From NCBI GenBank assembly GCA_002398485.1, contig DGYV01000071.1, forward strand, positions 1 through 16,031: a stretch of DNA of 16,031 bases, written 5' to 3'. The stretch is from Peptococcaceae bacterium UBA4997. GTDB lineage: Bacteria; Bacillota; Dehalobacteriia; UBA4068; UBA4997. The first letter of the stretch is position 1, and each line of letters starts with the position of its first letter. The notes under the pieces are model-generated. The model worked only from the letters and a program-made list of their open reading frames with translations, was not told the origin of the DNA and made no database searches. Made by a program: the position numbers and the translations under genes. Positions 1-7,340 of the stretch are shown here, piece by piece.

Positions 1-920
1 ATGGGGCCTCAGCGGCGGCTGAGGCAGTTTTAATGTTTAAGGATAAGAAAAAGCCAAAGGCGTTGATTTCCGGGTCTGTAAATCCTATGGTGATACGTAC
101 GGTTCAAACCTATTGCAAGGGTTCAGGCATTGAGCTTGTAGTTGTACCTACAACGGGTGGTGTTACAGATATAGAAGCCCTTGAAAAAATGGCAGACAGT
201 ACTGTTTCTTGTGTATATATGCAGCAGCCTAATTATTACGGCATAATTGAGGATGCTGAAAAAATAGGAGAAATTAGCCATTCAGCCGGTGCGAAGTATA
301 TTATGGGAGTTAACCCCATCGCTGTTACTATAATAAAAACTCCGGCAGAATATGGCGCTGACGTAGCAGTAGGCGAAGGTCAGCCGCTTGGAATGCCATT
401 GGCTTTCGGCGGTCCGTATTTGGGATTTATGGCTACTACCAAGCCCATTATGAGAAAACTTCCCGGTAGAATAGTGGGAGAAACCAAAGATGTAGATGGC
501 AAACGTGCATATGTTTTAACTCTGCAGGCAAGAGAGCAACATATCAGACGTGAAAAGGCATCTTCAAATATTTGCTCAAATCAGGCTCTATGTGCATTGA
601 CGGCATCTGTATTTATGACAGCAATGGGAGCGGACGGCATTAAGGAAATGGCGAATCAATGCTTGTCTAAGGCACATTATACGGCAAAGTCTATATGTGA
701 AATAAAGGGTTTCGAGATGAAATTTAGCGGTGAATTCTTTCACGAATTTGTAACAACTTGTCCAATAGAAACGAATATCTTAATGGCAGAGCTGGAGAAA
801 AAGGGGATTCTTGGCGGTTATCCTGTTGATGATGGCATTTTATGGTGTGTAACGGAAATGAATTCAAAAGCACAAATTGACACACTGGTAAGCATTATAA
901 AGGAGGTGTGCAAAGGATGA
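1..920 (+). CDS. gcvPA: Glycine dehydrogenase (decarboxylating) subunit 1, 5'-truncated
   Basis: This is the N-terminal-type subunit of the split P-protein of the glycine cleavage system. With GcvPB it decarboxylates glycine on PLP and passes the aminomethyl group to lipoyl-H protein in the cytoplasm. The reading frame is already open at base 3 (GASAAAEAVL precedes the first internal ATG at 33), so the gene begins before the window. About 305 residues are visible of a family length near 440-450. Family-typical segments are GEGQPLGMPLAFGGPYLGF, the KLPGRIVGET stretch, and LTLQAREQHIRREKASSNIC. The stop TGA at 918-920 overlaps the gcvPB start in an ATGA, which implies translational coupling. 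Identification is firm; the true start cannot be seen. Confidence 0.95.
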   Translation, partial: GASAAAEAVLMFKDKKKPKALISGSVNPMVIRTVQTYCKGSGIELVVVPTTGGVTDIEALEKMADSTVSCVYMQQPNYYGIIEDAEKIGEISHSAGAKYIMGVNPIAVTIIKTPAEYGADVAVGEGQPLGMPLAFGGPYLGFMATTKPIMRKLPGRIVGETKDVDGKRAYVLTLQAREQHIRREKASSNICSNQALCALTASVFMTAMGADGIKEMANQCLSKAHYTAKSICEIKGFEMKFSGEFFHEFVTTCPIETNILMAELEKKGILGGYPVDDGILWCVTEMNSKAQIDTLVSIIKEVCKG

Positions 921-2347
921 ATTTGATTTTTGAAAAAAGCCGTACGGGCAGGGGTTGTTCTATTCTACCGAAAAGTGATGTCCCCATGTATTCGCTGGAT
1001 GACAAAATCACAAGAAAAACAGAATTGCACCTTCCACAAGTAGCTGAAGTTGATATAAGCAGGCATTATACACAGCTTATCAAACGAACCCATGGCTTAA
1101 ATAACGGGTTTTATCCTTTGGGCTCCTGTACCATGAAGTATAACCCTAAAGTAAATGAAGAAATTGCTTCTTTACCGGCTTTTAAGAAAATACATCCTCT
1201 GCAGCCTGCTCATAGCGTACAGGGCTGCATGGAGGTTATTGCAAATGCGGAGAAATATTTATGTGAAATTTCTGGAATGGATAGCATGACATTCCAGCCT
1301 GCAGCAGGTGCCCATGGTGAATTGACAGGTATACTTATAATCAAAGCTTATCATGAGGCTCGCGGTGATTTTAAGCGTACCAAAATTATTGTGCCTGATG
1401 CTGCTCACGGAACTAATCCGGCTTCTGCAACAATGGGTAATTTTACTACAGTATCTGTTCCTTCAAATGCAGAAGGTTGTGTGGATATTGAAAAGCTGCG
1501 CGAATTGGTTGGTGATGATACAGCAGGCTTGATGCTGACAAACCCCAATACCGTAGGGATATTTGATAAAAATATTCTGGAGATCACTAAGATAATTCAT
1601 GATGCGGGCGGTCTTAATTATTATGACGGAGCTAACCTGAATGCGGTTATGGGTGTTGTTCGTCCGGGGGATATGGGGTTTGATGTAGTACACATGAATT
1701 TGCATAAAACTTTTTCCACTCCTCATGGCGGCGGCGGCCCCGGTTCAGGTCCTGTAGGTTGTAAGAAGTTTTTGGCATCCTTCATGCCCGTATATCACGT
1801 AGTTGAGAGAGACGGTTCATATGATTTTGATATGCCGGCACAGACAATCGGAAGTGTTAAAGCATTTTATGGTAATTTCCTGGTTGTGGTTAAGGCATTG
1901 ACTTATATTTTGAATATTGGTGCGGAGGGGATTCTTGAAGCATCTCAGAATGCAGTATTAAATGCTAACTATATGAGGGCTCTGCTTTCTAAAACTTATG
2001 ATATTGCCTTTGACGGAATATGTATGCATGAGTTTGTGATTTCGCTTGAAGGTTTAAAAAAGAAAACAGGTGTATCTGCTTTGGATGTGGCAAAAATGCT
2101 CTTGGATAGAGGTATACATCCGCCTACCATGTATTTCCCGCTCATAGTTCATGAGGCTTTAATGTTCGAGCCAACAGAAACAGAGTCTAAGGAAACTCTT
2201 GATGAGGCTGTCGATTTATTGTTGAGTATATATGAAGCTGCCCAGAATAATGAAGAACAGTTTCATCAGGCACCATTGCATACACCGGTAAGAAGGCTGG
2301 ATGAGGTGGGTGCAGCAAGAAACCTTGTACTCAGATATCAGTTTTAA
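917..2347 (+). CDS. gcvPB: Glycine dehydrogenase (decarboxylating) subunit 2
   Basis: This is the PLP-binding half of the split P-protein and the partner of GcvPA in glycine decarboxylation. It has 476 residues, normal for the family. The PLP-lysine motif is visible as HMNLHKTFSTPHGGGGPGSG, with Lys264 as the Schiff-base lysine. Other conserved blocks are NNGFYPLGSCTMKYNPK near residues 62-78 and FQPAAGAHGE near 126-135. I chose ATG 917 rather than the GTG at 908. The Shine-Dalgarno AAGGAGG (900-906) lies 10 nt before 917 but only 1 nt before 908, and 917 gives the usual ATGA overlap with the preceding stop. An intrinsic terminator follows directly. No lesion is visible. Confidence 0.96.
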   Translation: MNLIFEKSRTGRGCSILPKSDVPMYSLDDKITRKTELHLPQVAEVDISRHYTQLIKRTHGLNNGFYPLGSCTMKYNPKVNEEIASLPAFKKIHPLQPAHSVQGCMEVIANAEKYLCEISGMDSMTFQPAAGAHGELTGILIIKAYHEARGDFKRTKIIVPDAAHGTNPASATMGNFTTVSVPSNAEGCVDIEKLRELVGDDTAGLMLTNPNTVGIFDKNILEITKIIHDAGGLNYYDGANLNAVMGVVRPGDMGFDVVHMNLHKTFSTPHGGGGPGSGPVGCKKFLASFMPVYHVVERDGSYDFDMPAQTIGSVKAFYGNFLVVVKALTYILNIGAEGILEASQNAVLNANYMRALLSKTYDIAFDGICMHEFVISLEGLKKKTGVSALDVAKMLLDRGIHPPTMYFPLIVHEALMFEPTETESKETLDEAVDLLLSIYEAAQNNEEQFHQAPLHTPVRRLDEVGAARNLVLRYQF

Positions 2348-2353
2348 TGATGA

Positions 2354-2390
2354 GACGCCGGAGATATTAAGCTGCGGCGTCCTTTTGTTT
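2354..2390 (+). terminator. Intrinsic terminator after gcvPB
   Basis: A perfect 7-bp GC-rich stem (GACGCCG at 2354-2360 with CGGCGTC at 2375-2381) encloses a 14-nt loop and is followed by CTTTTGTTTT. It begins 7 nt after the gcvPB stop and ends only about 18 nt before the lplA start. It could fully end the gcv transcript or let part of it read through into lplA-lpdA. No convincing promoter fits in the remaining gap. Confidence 0.75.
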
Positions 2391-2407
2391 TAATGAAAGA
2401 GAAAAAT

Positions 2408-3418
2408 ATGATAAATAATATTAAATATTATATAACGCGAAACACTGTTCCATATATAAATTTAGCGGTTGAGGAATATTTGCTGAATAATGTGCTTGAT
2501 GGAGAATGTATTTTGTTTTTATGGCAAAATAAGCATACAGTGGTGATCGGTAAAAATCAAAATGCCATGAGGGAATGTAAGGTTGAAAAACTGGAAAGTG
2601 ACGGTGGCTATTTAGTGCGCAGGCTTTCAGGCGGAGGTGCTGTATTTCACGATTTAGGCAATCTCAACTTTACTTTTCTTACAAAAAAAGGTGATTATGA
2701 TGTAAATAAGCAGCTTGAGGTAATACTTAGGGCTGTAGGCAAATTAGGCATTAATGCTGAAAAGACGGGCAGAAATGATATTGAGATTTGTGGTAAAAAG
2801 TTCTCGGGTAATGCTTTTTACAAGAGTGGTGAAAAATGCTATCATCATGGTACAATAATGGTTGATGTTGAAAAAGAAATGCTTTCTAAATATTTGAATG
2901 CATCCGTGGAAAAGCTGGCCTCAAAGGGTGTAAAATCCGTAAAGTCTAGGGTAGTGAATCTTGCGGAATGTACTGCGGGTGTTACAGTGGAAGTAGTAAA
3001 AGAGAAGTTGGTTGAGGCGTTTGGAGAAGTATATGGCCTGATGCCGAAGGAAATTTTAGATGAGGCTTTTGATAGAAAAGAAATAGAAAAATTGACGGCA
3101 AAATTCAGTGATTGGAACTGGTGTTTTGGCCGCCTTGCTTCTTTCGGTTACGAAATCAGTAAACGGTTTGGATGGGGAGAAATTCAATTGCACTTGGATG
3201 TAAAAGAGGGCAAAATTAAAGATGTTGAGGTTTATACCGACGCTATGGATACTCAATTTTTTGCTGATATACCGTGTGTTTTAAAAGGCTTGCCCTTTTC
3301 TTGGGCGGTACTTGCGGCAGCTATTGACAAGATAGAAAAATCTGATCTTGTGTCTATGAGCATGGTGGAGGATATAAAAGAATTGCTTTTGCACGGAGGA
3401 GAAGGTAATGGCAGATAA
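2408..3418 (+). CDS. lplA: Lipoate-protein ligase A
   Basis: It activates lipoate with ATP to lipoyl-AMP and attaches it to the conserved lysine of lipoyl domains, here presumably the glycine cleavage H-protein. From ATG 2408 it has 336 residues, close to E. coli LplA. Visible motifs are RRLSGGGAVFHD (71-82, lipoyl-AMP binding loop), GRNDIEICGKKFSGNAFY (121-138) with probable catalytic Lys131, and HHGT (146-149). The C-terminal third matches the accessory domain of two-domain LplA. ATG 2408 has a purine-rich GAAAGAG 6 nt upstream. The in-frame ATG at 2393 has no recognisable ribosome site and lies in the terminator tail. The gene overlaps lpdA by 11 nt, so the two are co-translated. Salvage rather than de novo lipoate supply for glycine cleavage is the likely role. 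Confidence 0.93.
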   Translation: MINNIKYYITRNTVPYINLAVEEYLLNNVLDGECILFLWQNKHTVVIGKNQNAMRECKVEKLESDGGYLVRRLSGGGAVFHDLGNLNFTFLTKKGDYDVNKQLEVILRAVGKLGINAEKTGRNDIEICGKKFSGNAFYKSGEKCYHHGTIMVDVEKEMLSKYLNASVEKLASKGVKSVKSRVVNLAECTAGVTVEVVKEKLVEAFGEVYGLMPKEILDEAFDRKEIEKLTAKFSDWNWCFGRLASFGYEISKRFGWGEIQLHLDVKEGKIKDVEVYTDAMDTQFFADIPCVLKGLPFSWAVLAAAIDKIEKSDLVSMSMVEDIKELLLHGGEGNGR

Positions 3419-4790
3419 ATATGGTTTAATAGTTATAGGAGCAGGTCCCGGTGGTTATGTGGCAGCTGTGGAAGCTGCAAAGCTCGGAATAAAGACGGCT
3501 GTGGTAGAAAATAGAGAAATAGGCGGTACCTGCCTTAACAGGGGCTGTATACCAACAAAAACTTTTGTGCATGCAACTGAGTTACTGGATGAAATCCGTA
3601 TTTGCGATAGGATGGGAATAAAGGTTAGTGCTGTTTCTTATGATGTGGATGGGCTGTATGCAAGGAAGAATGAAGTTGTTGAGCATTTGCAATCGGGTAT
3701 CGAGAGTTTATTTAAGAAGAACAAAATTGATTTGATAAAAGGCAAAGCGGTTATCGAAGGTGAGGGAGTCGTACGGGTTATAGGATCGGATGATGCGAAT
3801 GTATTGTACAATGCAGACAATATATTGATAGCATCAGGTTCCAAGCCTGCACAGCCGCTGATTCCCGGATTAGATTTGCCCGGTGTGGTCACCAGTGATG
3901 ATTTGCTGGGTGCACGGCATGATATTTTTTCAAAGCTGATCATAATCGGTGGTGGCGTGATAGGTGTTGAGCTGGCTTCGATTTATAATGCCCTTGGCAC
4001 AGAAGTTACAATAATTGAGGCGGCAGACAGGATTGTGCCCTTTTTTGATAAGGAAGTTTCACAGAGTCTGAGTATGATTCTTAAGAAGAAAGGCGTGGCA
4101 ATTCATACCGGGGCGATGGTTAAAAACATTGAGTATAAGGGTGATCTAAATTGCTGTTTCACCTTAAAGGGCAAGGAGGAAACAGTTACTGCAGAAGGAG
4201 TGTTGATAGCAATTGGACGCGTTGCCAACACAGAAGGACTCTTGGCGGAAACTGTGGATTTGGGGCTAGAGCGTGGAGAGATCCCTGTTGACAAAAATTT
4301 TGAGACTTGTGTGAAGGGTATCTATGCCATCGGTGATGTTGTGAAGGGCACGATAAAACTTGCCCATATGGCTTCAGCGCAGGGAACAAATGTTGCCCAT
4401 ATAATAGCCGGTGCAGAACCTCCTATTGAGTTGAGTTTGGTGCCTTCATGCCTGTATACCTCTCCTGAGATAGCTTCAGTAGGCATTACGGCCGATACGG
4501 CAAAAGCTCAGGGGATTTCTGTAAAAACAGGCAAGGCTTTAATGTCAGCAAATGGTAAGACAATTATTGAAATGGCAGATAGGGGTTTTATAAAACTGAT
4601 TTTTAATGCAGAAACAGATGTATTGCTCGGAGCTCAGCTTATGTGTTGTCGTGCCACAGACATGATAGGCGAACTTGCTGTTGCTATAGCAAACAAGCTT
4701 ACAATTCGGGATTTACGAAAAGTAATCAAGCCGCATCCAACTTTTAATGAGGCAATAAGAGACGCAATCGAGGCGGCTTTCCTAAAGTAG
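3408..4790 (+). CDS. lpdA: Dihydrolipoyl dehydrogenase (L-protein)
   Basis: This FAD-dependent pyridine nucleotide-disulfide oxidoreductase reoxidises dihydrolipoyl-H protein with NAD+. It has 460 residues, normal for the family. The order is: FAD-binding GAGPGGYVAA (11-20); redox-active disulfide in GGTCLNRGCIPTK with Cys42 and Cys47; NAD-binding IIGGGVIGVE near 180; FAD-binding YAIGDV near 305; and the C-terminal active-site HPTFNEAI with the catalytic His-Glu pair. The start ATG 3408 lies inside lplA, with Shine-Dalgarno GGAGGA at 3395-3400 and 7-nt spacing. Next to gcvP and lplA it is most likely dedicated to glycine cleavage rather than to a 2-oxoacid dehydrogenase. No clear terminator was found after the stop. 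Confidence 0.96.
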   Translation: MADKYGLIVIGAGPGGYVAAVEAAKLGIKTAVVENREIGGTCLNRGCIPTKTFVHATELLDEIRICDRMGIKVSAVSYDVDGLYARKNEVVEHLQSGIESLFKKNKIDLIKGKAVIEGEGVVRVIGSDDANVLYNADNILIASGSKPAQPLIPGLDLPGVVTSDDLLGARHDIFSKLIIIGGGVIGVELASIYNALGTEVTIIEAADRIVPFFDKEVSQSLSMILKKKGVAIHTGAMVKNIEYKGDLNCCFTLKGKEETVTAEGVLIAIGRVANTEGLLAETVDLGLERGEIPVDKNFETCVKGIYAIGDVVKGTIKLAHMASAQGTNVAHIIAGAEPPIELSLVPSCLYTSPEIASVGITADTAKAQGISVKTGKALMSANGKTIIEMADRGFIKLIFNAETDVLLGAQLMCCRATDMIGELAVAIANKLTIRDLRKVIKPHPTFNEAIRDAIEAAFLK

Positions 4791-4911
4791 GAAGTGAAAA
4801 TGGCGGTATATGTTTAACTATAAGATTATAAAGGCAATGGCTTATTGTTAGGAGTATGTCGTTTATAACATAAGGGTTGATTTAAGTTGGTGTATCATGT
4901 ATTTGATTTGG

Positions 4912-4920
4912 TGTTATAAT
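4912..4920 (+). promoter_or_regulatory. Putative extended -10 promoter for the gapN-like gene
   Basis: TGT followed by a consensus TATAAT (4915-4920) forms an extended -10 element. The -35 region 17 nt upstream (GTATCA) is poor, which is tolerated with an extended -10. Transcription from about 4927 would give a leader of roughly 218 nt before the ATG at 5145. This is prediction from sequence only, in an AT-rich background where chance matches are common. Confidence 0.45.
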
Positions 4921-4926
4921 AAATAA

Positions 4927-5136
4927 ATAATTGAATATAATTTCCGGGCAGAACTGCCTGCATTAAAAGCTATGGCTTATAAGGCCATGGGGTTATTGTG
5001 AAGAGAGTGATCTTACAGTTTGCCAAGAAGATATTTTTGTAAGTTTTGGCAATTATGATATATTTAAGCCTATTTTTTACTGCTAAAACAAATTATCCAT
5101 TTAGCAGATCGTTTTTTATTTATTAAAGAAAGGGTG
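4927..5136 (+). promoter_or_regulatory. Structured 5' leader of the gapN-like gene, candidate cis-regulatory RNA
   Basis: The 354-nt gap between lpdA and the next gene contains a run of hairpins. Stem 1 is 4945-4950 with 4955-4960 (tetraloop GAAC). Stem 2 is 4970-4978 with 4982-4990 (9 bp including wobbles). Stem 3 is TTGCCAA 5020-5026 with TTGGCAA 5046-5052, extendable by two pairs. CTTAC 5012-5016 can also pair with GTAAG 5039-5043, which crosses stem 3, so the two are either a pseudoknot or alternatives. A terminator-like hairpin follows at 5080-5117. I do not recognise a known riboswitch class. The layout of structured leader, terminator and ribosome site is that of an attenuation device, but ligand and function are unknown. 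Confidence 0.4.
5080..5117 (+). terminator. Terminator-like hairpin in the leader (possible attenuator)
   Basis: CTGCTAAA (5080-5087) pairs perfectly with TTTAGCAG (5100-5107) across a 12-nt loop. A run of six T follows at 5112-5117. The four bases between stem and T-run, and the AT-rich stem, make it weaker than a standard terminator. That would suit conditional termination. It lies 12 nt before the gapN Shine-Dalgarno. Confidence 0.4.
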
Positions 5137-5144
5137 ATTATTTT

Positions 5145-6746
5145 ATGCAAGTAGATATGGACAGGCTATTCCCAACAATGGATGAGATTCCTGAAGAACA
5201 TCGGATAAAAGAATTCAAAAATGGATTGAATTATTTGATCGATGGCAAAATATCCAAGCATGACAAGCCGGGCATGGAAGTTTTTTCACCAATTATCCTT
5301 AATAAAAACAGTGTACGGAAACCCTTCAAAATAGGTGAATCTCCAATGCTTGGCAAGGATGAGGCCTTAAGCGCACTTGAGGCGGCAGAGCGCGCCTATG
5401 CTTCAGGTATGGGTGTATGGCCGCAAATGATCTTAAAAGAGCGCATAAAGCATGTAGAAAAGTTTCTTGAAATGATCAGGCCGCTGGAAAAGGAATTTGT
5501 AAACCTGGAAATGTGGGAAATCGCCAAGCCATACAAAGCCTGTTGCGACGAATTTAGGCGAACGGTTAAATATATTGAAGATACCATAGATATTTTGCAT
5601 AGTATGGATACGGAAGAAAATACTATTCGTAATGCAAAAAATTTCATTGCCCAAATCCGCCGCTGTCCTTTGGGAGTAGTATTGTGTATGGGGCCTTTCA
5701 ACTATCCTTTGAACGAAACTATTGCTATGCTCATACCTTCGCTTATCATGGGTAATACAGTTGTAATGAAATTACCCAAATTTGGTGCCTTGTGTGTTGT
5801 TCCATTAATGGAAGCTTTTAAAGAATGTTTTCCTCCCGGAGTTATCAACATCATCAACGGTGATGGTGCTGAAATAATCCCACCGATCATGGCAACAGGT
5901 AAAATCACCGTTCTTGGTTTTATTGGTTCAGCAAAGGTTGCTAATAAAATAATCAATCAACATCCCAGTCAAAACCGCTTGCGCACAATCCTGGGGCTGG
6001 AAGCGAAGAATCCTGCCTTCATTTTTGAAGATGCGGACCTGGATCTTGCTGTAAACGAATGCATTGAAGGCTCCCTTGAATTCAACGGACAGCGCTGCAC
6101 AGCAATTAAGCACATTTGGGTGCATGAAAACATAGCAGACAAATTCCTTGAAAAATTCAACAGGGCTGTTGACCAGCAAATCGTTGGCAACCCTTGGGAA
6201 ACCAATGTTGTAATTACTCCTTTGCCCGAAGAGCGAAAGACGAAATTTCTTGATGATTTGGTAAGCGATGCCATTGCCAAAGGAGCACGGGTAACAAATG
6301 ATGGTGGCCGCAAAATTTATGGCAATATCTACAGCCCAACAGTTCTATACCCGGTAAGTAAGGATATGACCATCTATGGGGTAGAACAATTTGGGCCTGT
6401 AATACCTGTAAGTACTTTTTCTAAGTTAGACGATTTGTATGTTTACCTGCAAGAAAGTATTTATGGACAACAGGCCAGTATTTTCAGCAGTTCTACTGAG
6501 AATGTTGCTCCGTTGTTAGATATACTGGTAAATAATGTTTCCAGGATCAACCTCAATTCGCGCTGTCGCCGCGGACCTGATGAACTGCCTTTTACCGGCC
6601 GCAAAAACTCGGCTGAAGGGACCCTTTCCATTTATGATGCTCTACGTTCTTTTTCCATAAGATCTTTGGTTGTAGCTAATGAACAGGGAAGAAACATTTT
6701 CCTTAAGACCATAACCAGTGGGGATTCTAAATTTCTTAAAGTATAA
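5145..6746 (+). CDS. gapN: Aldehyde dehydrogenase, GapN-type (NADP-dependent non-phosphorylating G3P dehydrogenase)
   Basis: It probably oxidises glyceraldehyde 3-phosphate directly to 3-phosphoglycerate with NADP+, bypassing phosphoglycerate kinase and supplying NADPH. It is a 533-residue aldehyde dehydrogenase fold. Visible features are PFNYPLN with Asn186 (oxyanion), the cofactor-site FIGS at 259-262, GLEAKNPA with general-base Glu286, FNGQRCTA with catalytic Cys318, EQFGPV near 407, and the GapN-like RCRRGPDELPF near 477-487. It is about 50 residues longer than streptococcal or clostridial GapN (about 475-485), with extra N-terminal sequence. Start ATG 5145 has AAAGGGTGA 7 nt upstream. 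Arginine codons here are often CGC, less usual in the neighbours, which hints at separate acquisition. Substrate is inferred from the family; another phosphorylated aldehyde is possible. Confidence 0.8.
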   Translation: MQVDMDRLFPTMDEIPEEHRIKEFKNGLNYLIDGKISKHDKPGMEVFSPIILNKNSVRKPFKIGESPMLGKDEALSALEAAERAYASGMGVWPQMILKERIKHVEKFLEMIRPLEKEFVNLEMWEIAKPYKACCDEFRRTVKYIEDTIDILHSMDTEENTIRNAKNFIAQIRRCPLGVVLCMGPFNYPLNETIAMLIPSLIMGNTVVMKLPKFGALCVVPLMEAFKECFPPGVINIINGDGAEIIPPIMATGKITVLGFIGSAKVANKIINQHPSQNRLRTILGLEAKNPAFIFEDADLDLAVNECIEGSLEFNGQRCTAIKHIWVHENIADKFLEKFNRAVDQQIVGNPWETNVVITPLPEERKTKFLDDLVSDAIAKGARVTNDGGRKIYGNIYSPTVLYPVSKDMTIYGVEQFGPVIPVSTFSKLDDLYVYLQESIYGQQASIFSSSTENVAPLLDILVNNVSRINLNSRCRRGPDELPFTGRKNSAEGTLSIYDALRSFSIRSLVVANEQGRNIFLKTITSGDSKFLKV

Positions 6747-6753
6747 AATAAAA

Positions 6754-6800
6754 GGGGCTGTGCTGAAATTTCAATTTCAGCGCAGCCCTTTTTGTTTTTA
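6754..6800 (+). terminator. Strong intrinsic terminator after the gapN-like gene
   Basis: A 15-bp stem (6755-6769 with 6774-6788, one G-U wobble) closes a TTCA tetraloop and is followed by TTTTTG and a further T-rich run. It starts 8 nt after the gene's stop codon. This is a textbook Rho-independent terminator. Confidence 0.93.
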
Positions 6801-6805
6801 ATTAG

Positions 6806-6844
6806 CTGCCTACTTATGGCAAAATCTCTATAGGCAGTTTTTAT
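6806..6844 (+). terminator. Second inverted repeat with T-run, possible backup terminator
   Basis: CTGCCTA (6806-6812) pairs with TAGGCAG (6831-6837) across an 18-nt loop and is followed by TTTTTATA. It lies directly after the strong terminator, so it may be a backup. The large loop makes it weaker. Confidence 0.4.
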
Positions 6845-7003
6845 ACAGTTTTTGCAATTTGCAATAAATACAACAAAATTAAGTTGGCATGCGTTTTTAT
6901 ATAAAATGTTGTTTTTATGATATGTAAAGTTTATAAAAGCTTTTGAGCTTCAGAAAATGCGGTATTATAAATTGAAAACAAAAATTAAATATAATTTTAG
7001 ATA

Positions 7004-7032
7004 TTGACATATCCCTTTTATTATATTATTCT
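7004..7032 (+). promoter_or_regulatory. Putative sigma-A promoter of the ABC transporter/radical SAM operon
   Basis: A consensus -35 TTGACA (7004-7009) is followed after exactly 17 nt by TATTCT (7027-7032), which matches the -10 consensus at four of six positions. Transcription from about 7039 would give a leader of about 300 nt before the permease ATG at 7341. It is the best promoter I find in the 6747-7340 gap. Confidence 0.5.
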
Positions 7033-7077
7033 TGTATGAGTATAATTGTTCAGTAGATAAAGAAAGGCTTATTTGTT

Positions 7078-7098
7078 AAATAATCTTTAATATTATTT
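7078..7098 (+). repeat. 7-7-7 inverted repeat in the ABC operon leader, possible operator
   Basis: AAATAAT (7078-7084) and ATTATTT (7092-7098) are perfect inverted arms around a 7-nt centre, about 40 nt after the predicted transcription start. The size would suit a dimeric repressor such as a Fur-family protein. It does not match the classical Fur box well, and AT-rich DNA yields such repeats by chance. Confidence 0.25.
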
Positions 7099-7232
7099 GT
7101 TTTTCAAAGGTATATGAGGCCTTAGTAGTTAAAAATATATCGTTTGGCTTTATTGTAATTAGTTAAAAAAGATATAGCAAAATCTATACGTAAGAGAATG
7201 ATTTAGAAATATTTTATGTAAAGGATACAGGA

Positions 7233-7295
7233 ATGCAAACCATACATGTTGATAATATAAGTTTGCTGGTTTTCGCTAAAATAAATATCAACTAA
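7233..7295 (+). CDS. Possible 20-residue leader peptide
   Basis: A short frame (MQTIHVDNISLLVFAKININ) starts at ATG 7233 with a good Shine-Dalgarno AAAGGA (7219-7224... spacing about 7-8 nt) and ends at TAA 7293-7295, 45 nt before the permease start. I recognise no family. Its quality rests on ribosome-site spacing and its place in the long leader. It could be a regulatory uORF or a chance frame; 20 codons carry little coding signal. Confidence 0.25.
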   Translation: MQTIHVDNISLLVFAKININ

Positions 7296-7340
7296 TAAGT
7301 TTTAAATATCTTATTTAGCTTGAGAAAGGATCAAGGGTGG

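Noticed and set aside
4791..5144. Glycine riboswitch in the gap after lpdA
   Set aside because: The conserved glycine aptamer cores are not present, and this class normally precedes gcvT or other glycine genes, not a gapN gene.
5396..6313. Several minus-strand open frames of 70-114 codons across the gapN-like gene
   Set aside because: They lie wholly within a well-supported coding gene, have no family resemblance and no ribosome sites; they are shadows of its codon pattern.
6815..7195. Similar stretches around GCAAAATCT...TATA at about 6818 and 7177
   Set aside because: The match is about a dozen bases with mismatches in very AT-rich DNA, so chance is the best explanation.
7320..7340. TTG 7320 as the permease start
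   Set aside because: No ribosome-binding site precedes it, while ATG 7341 has one, and the sequence between them is the ribosome site itself.
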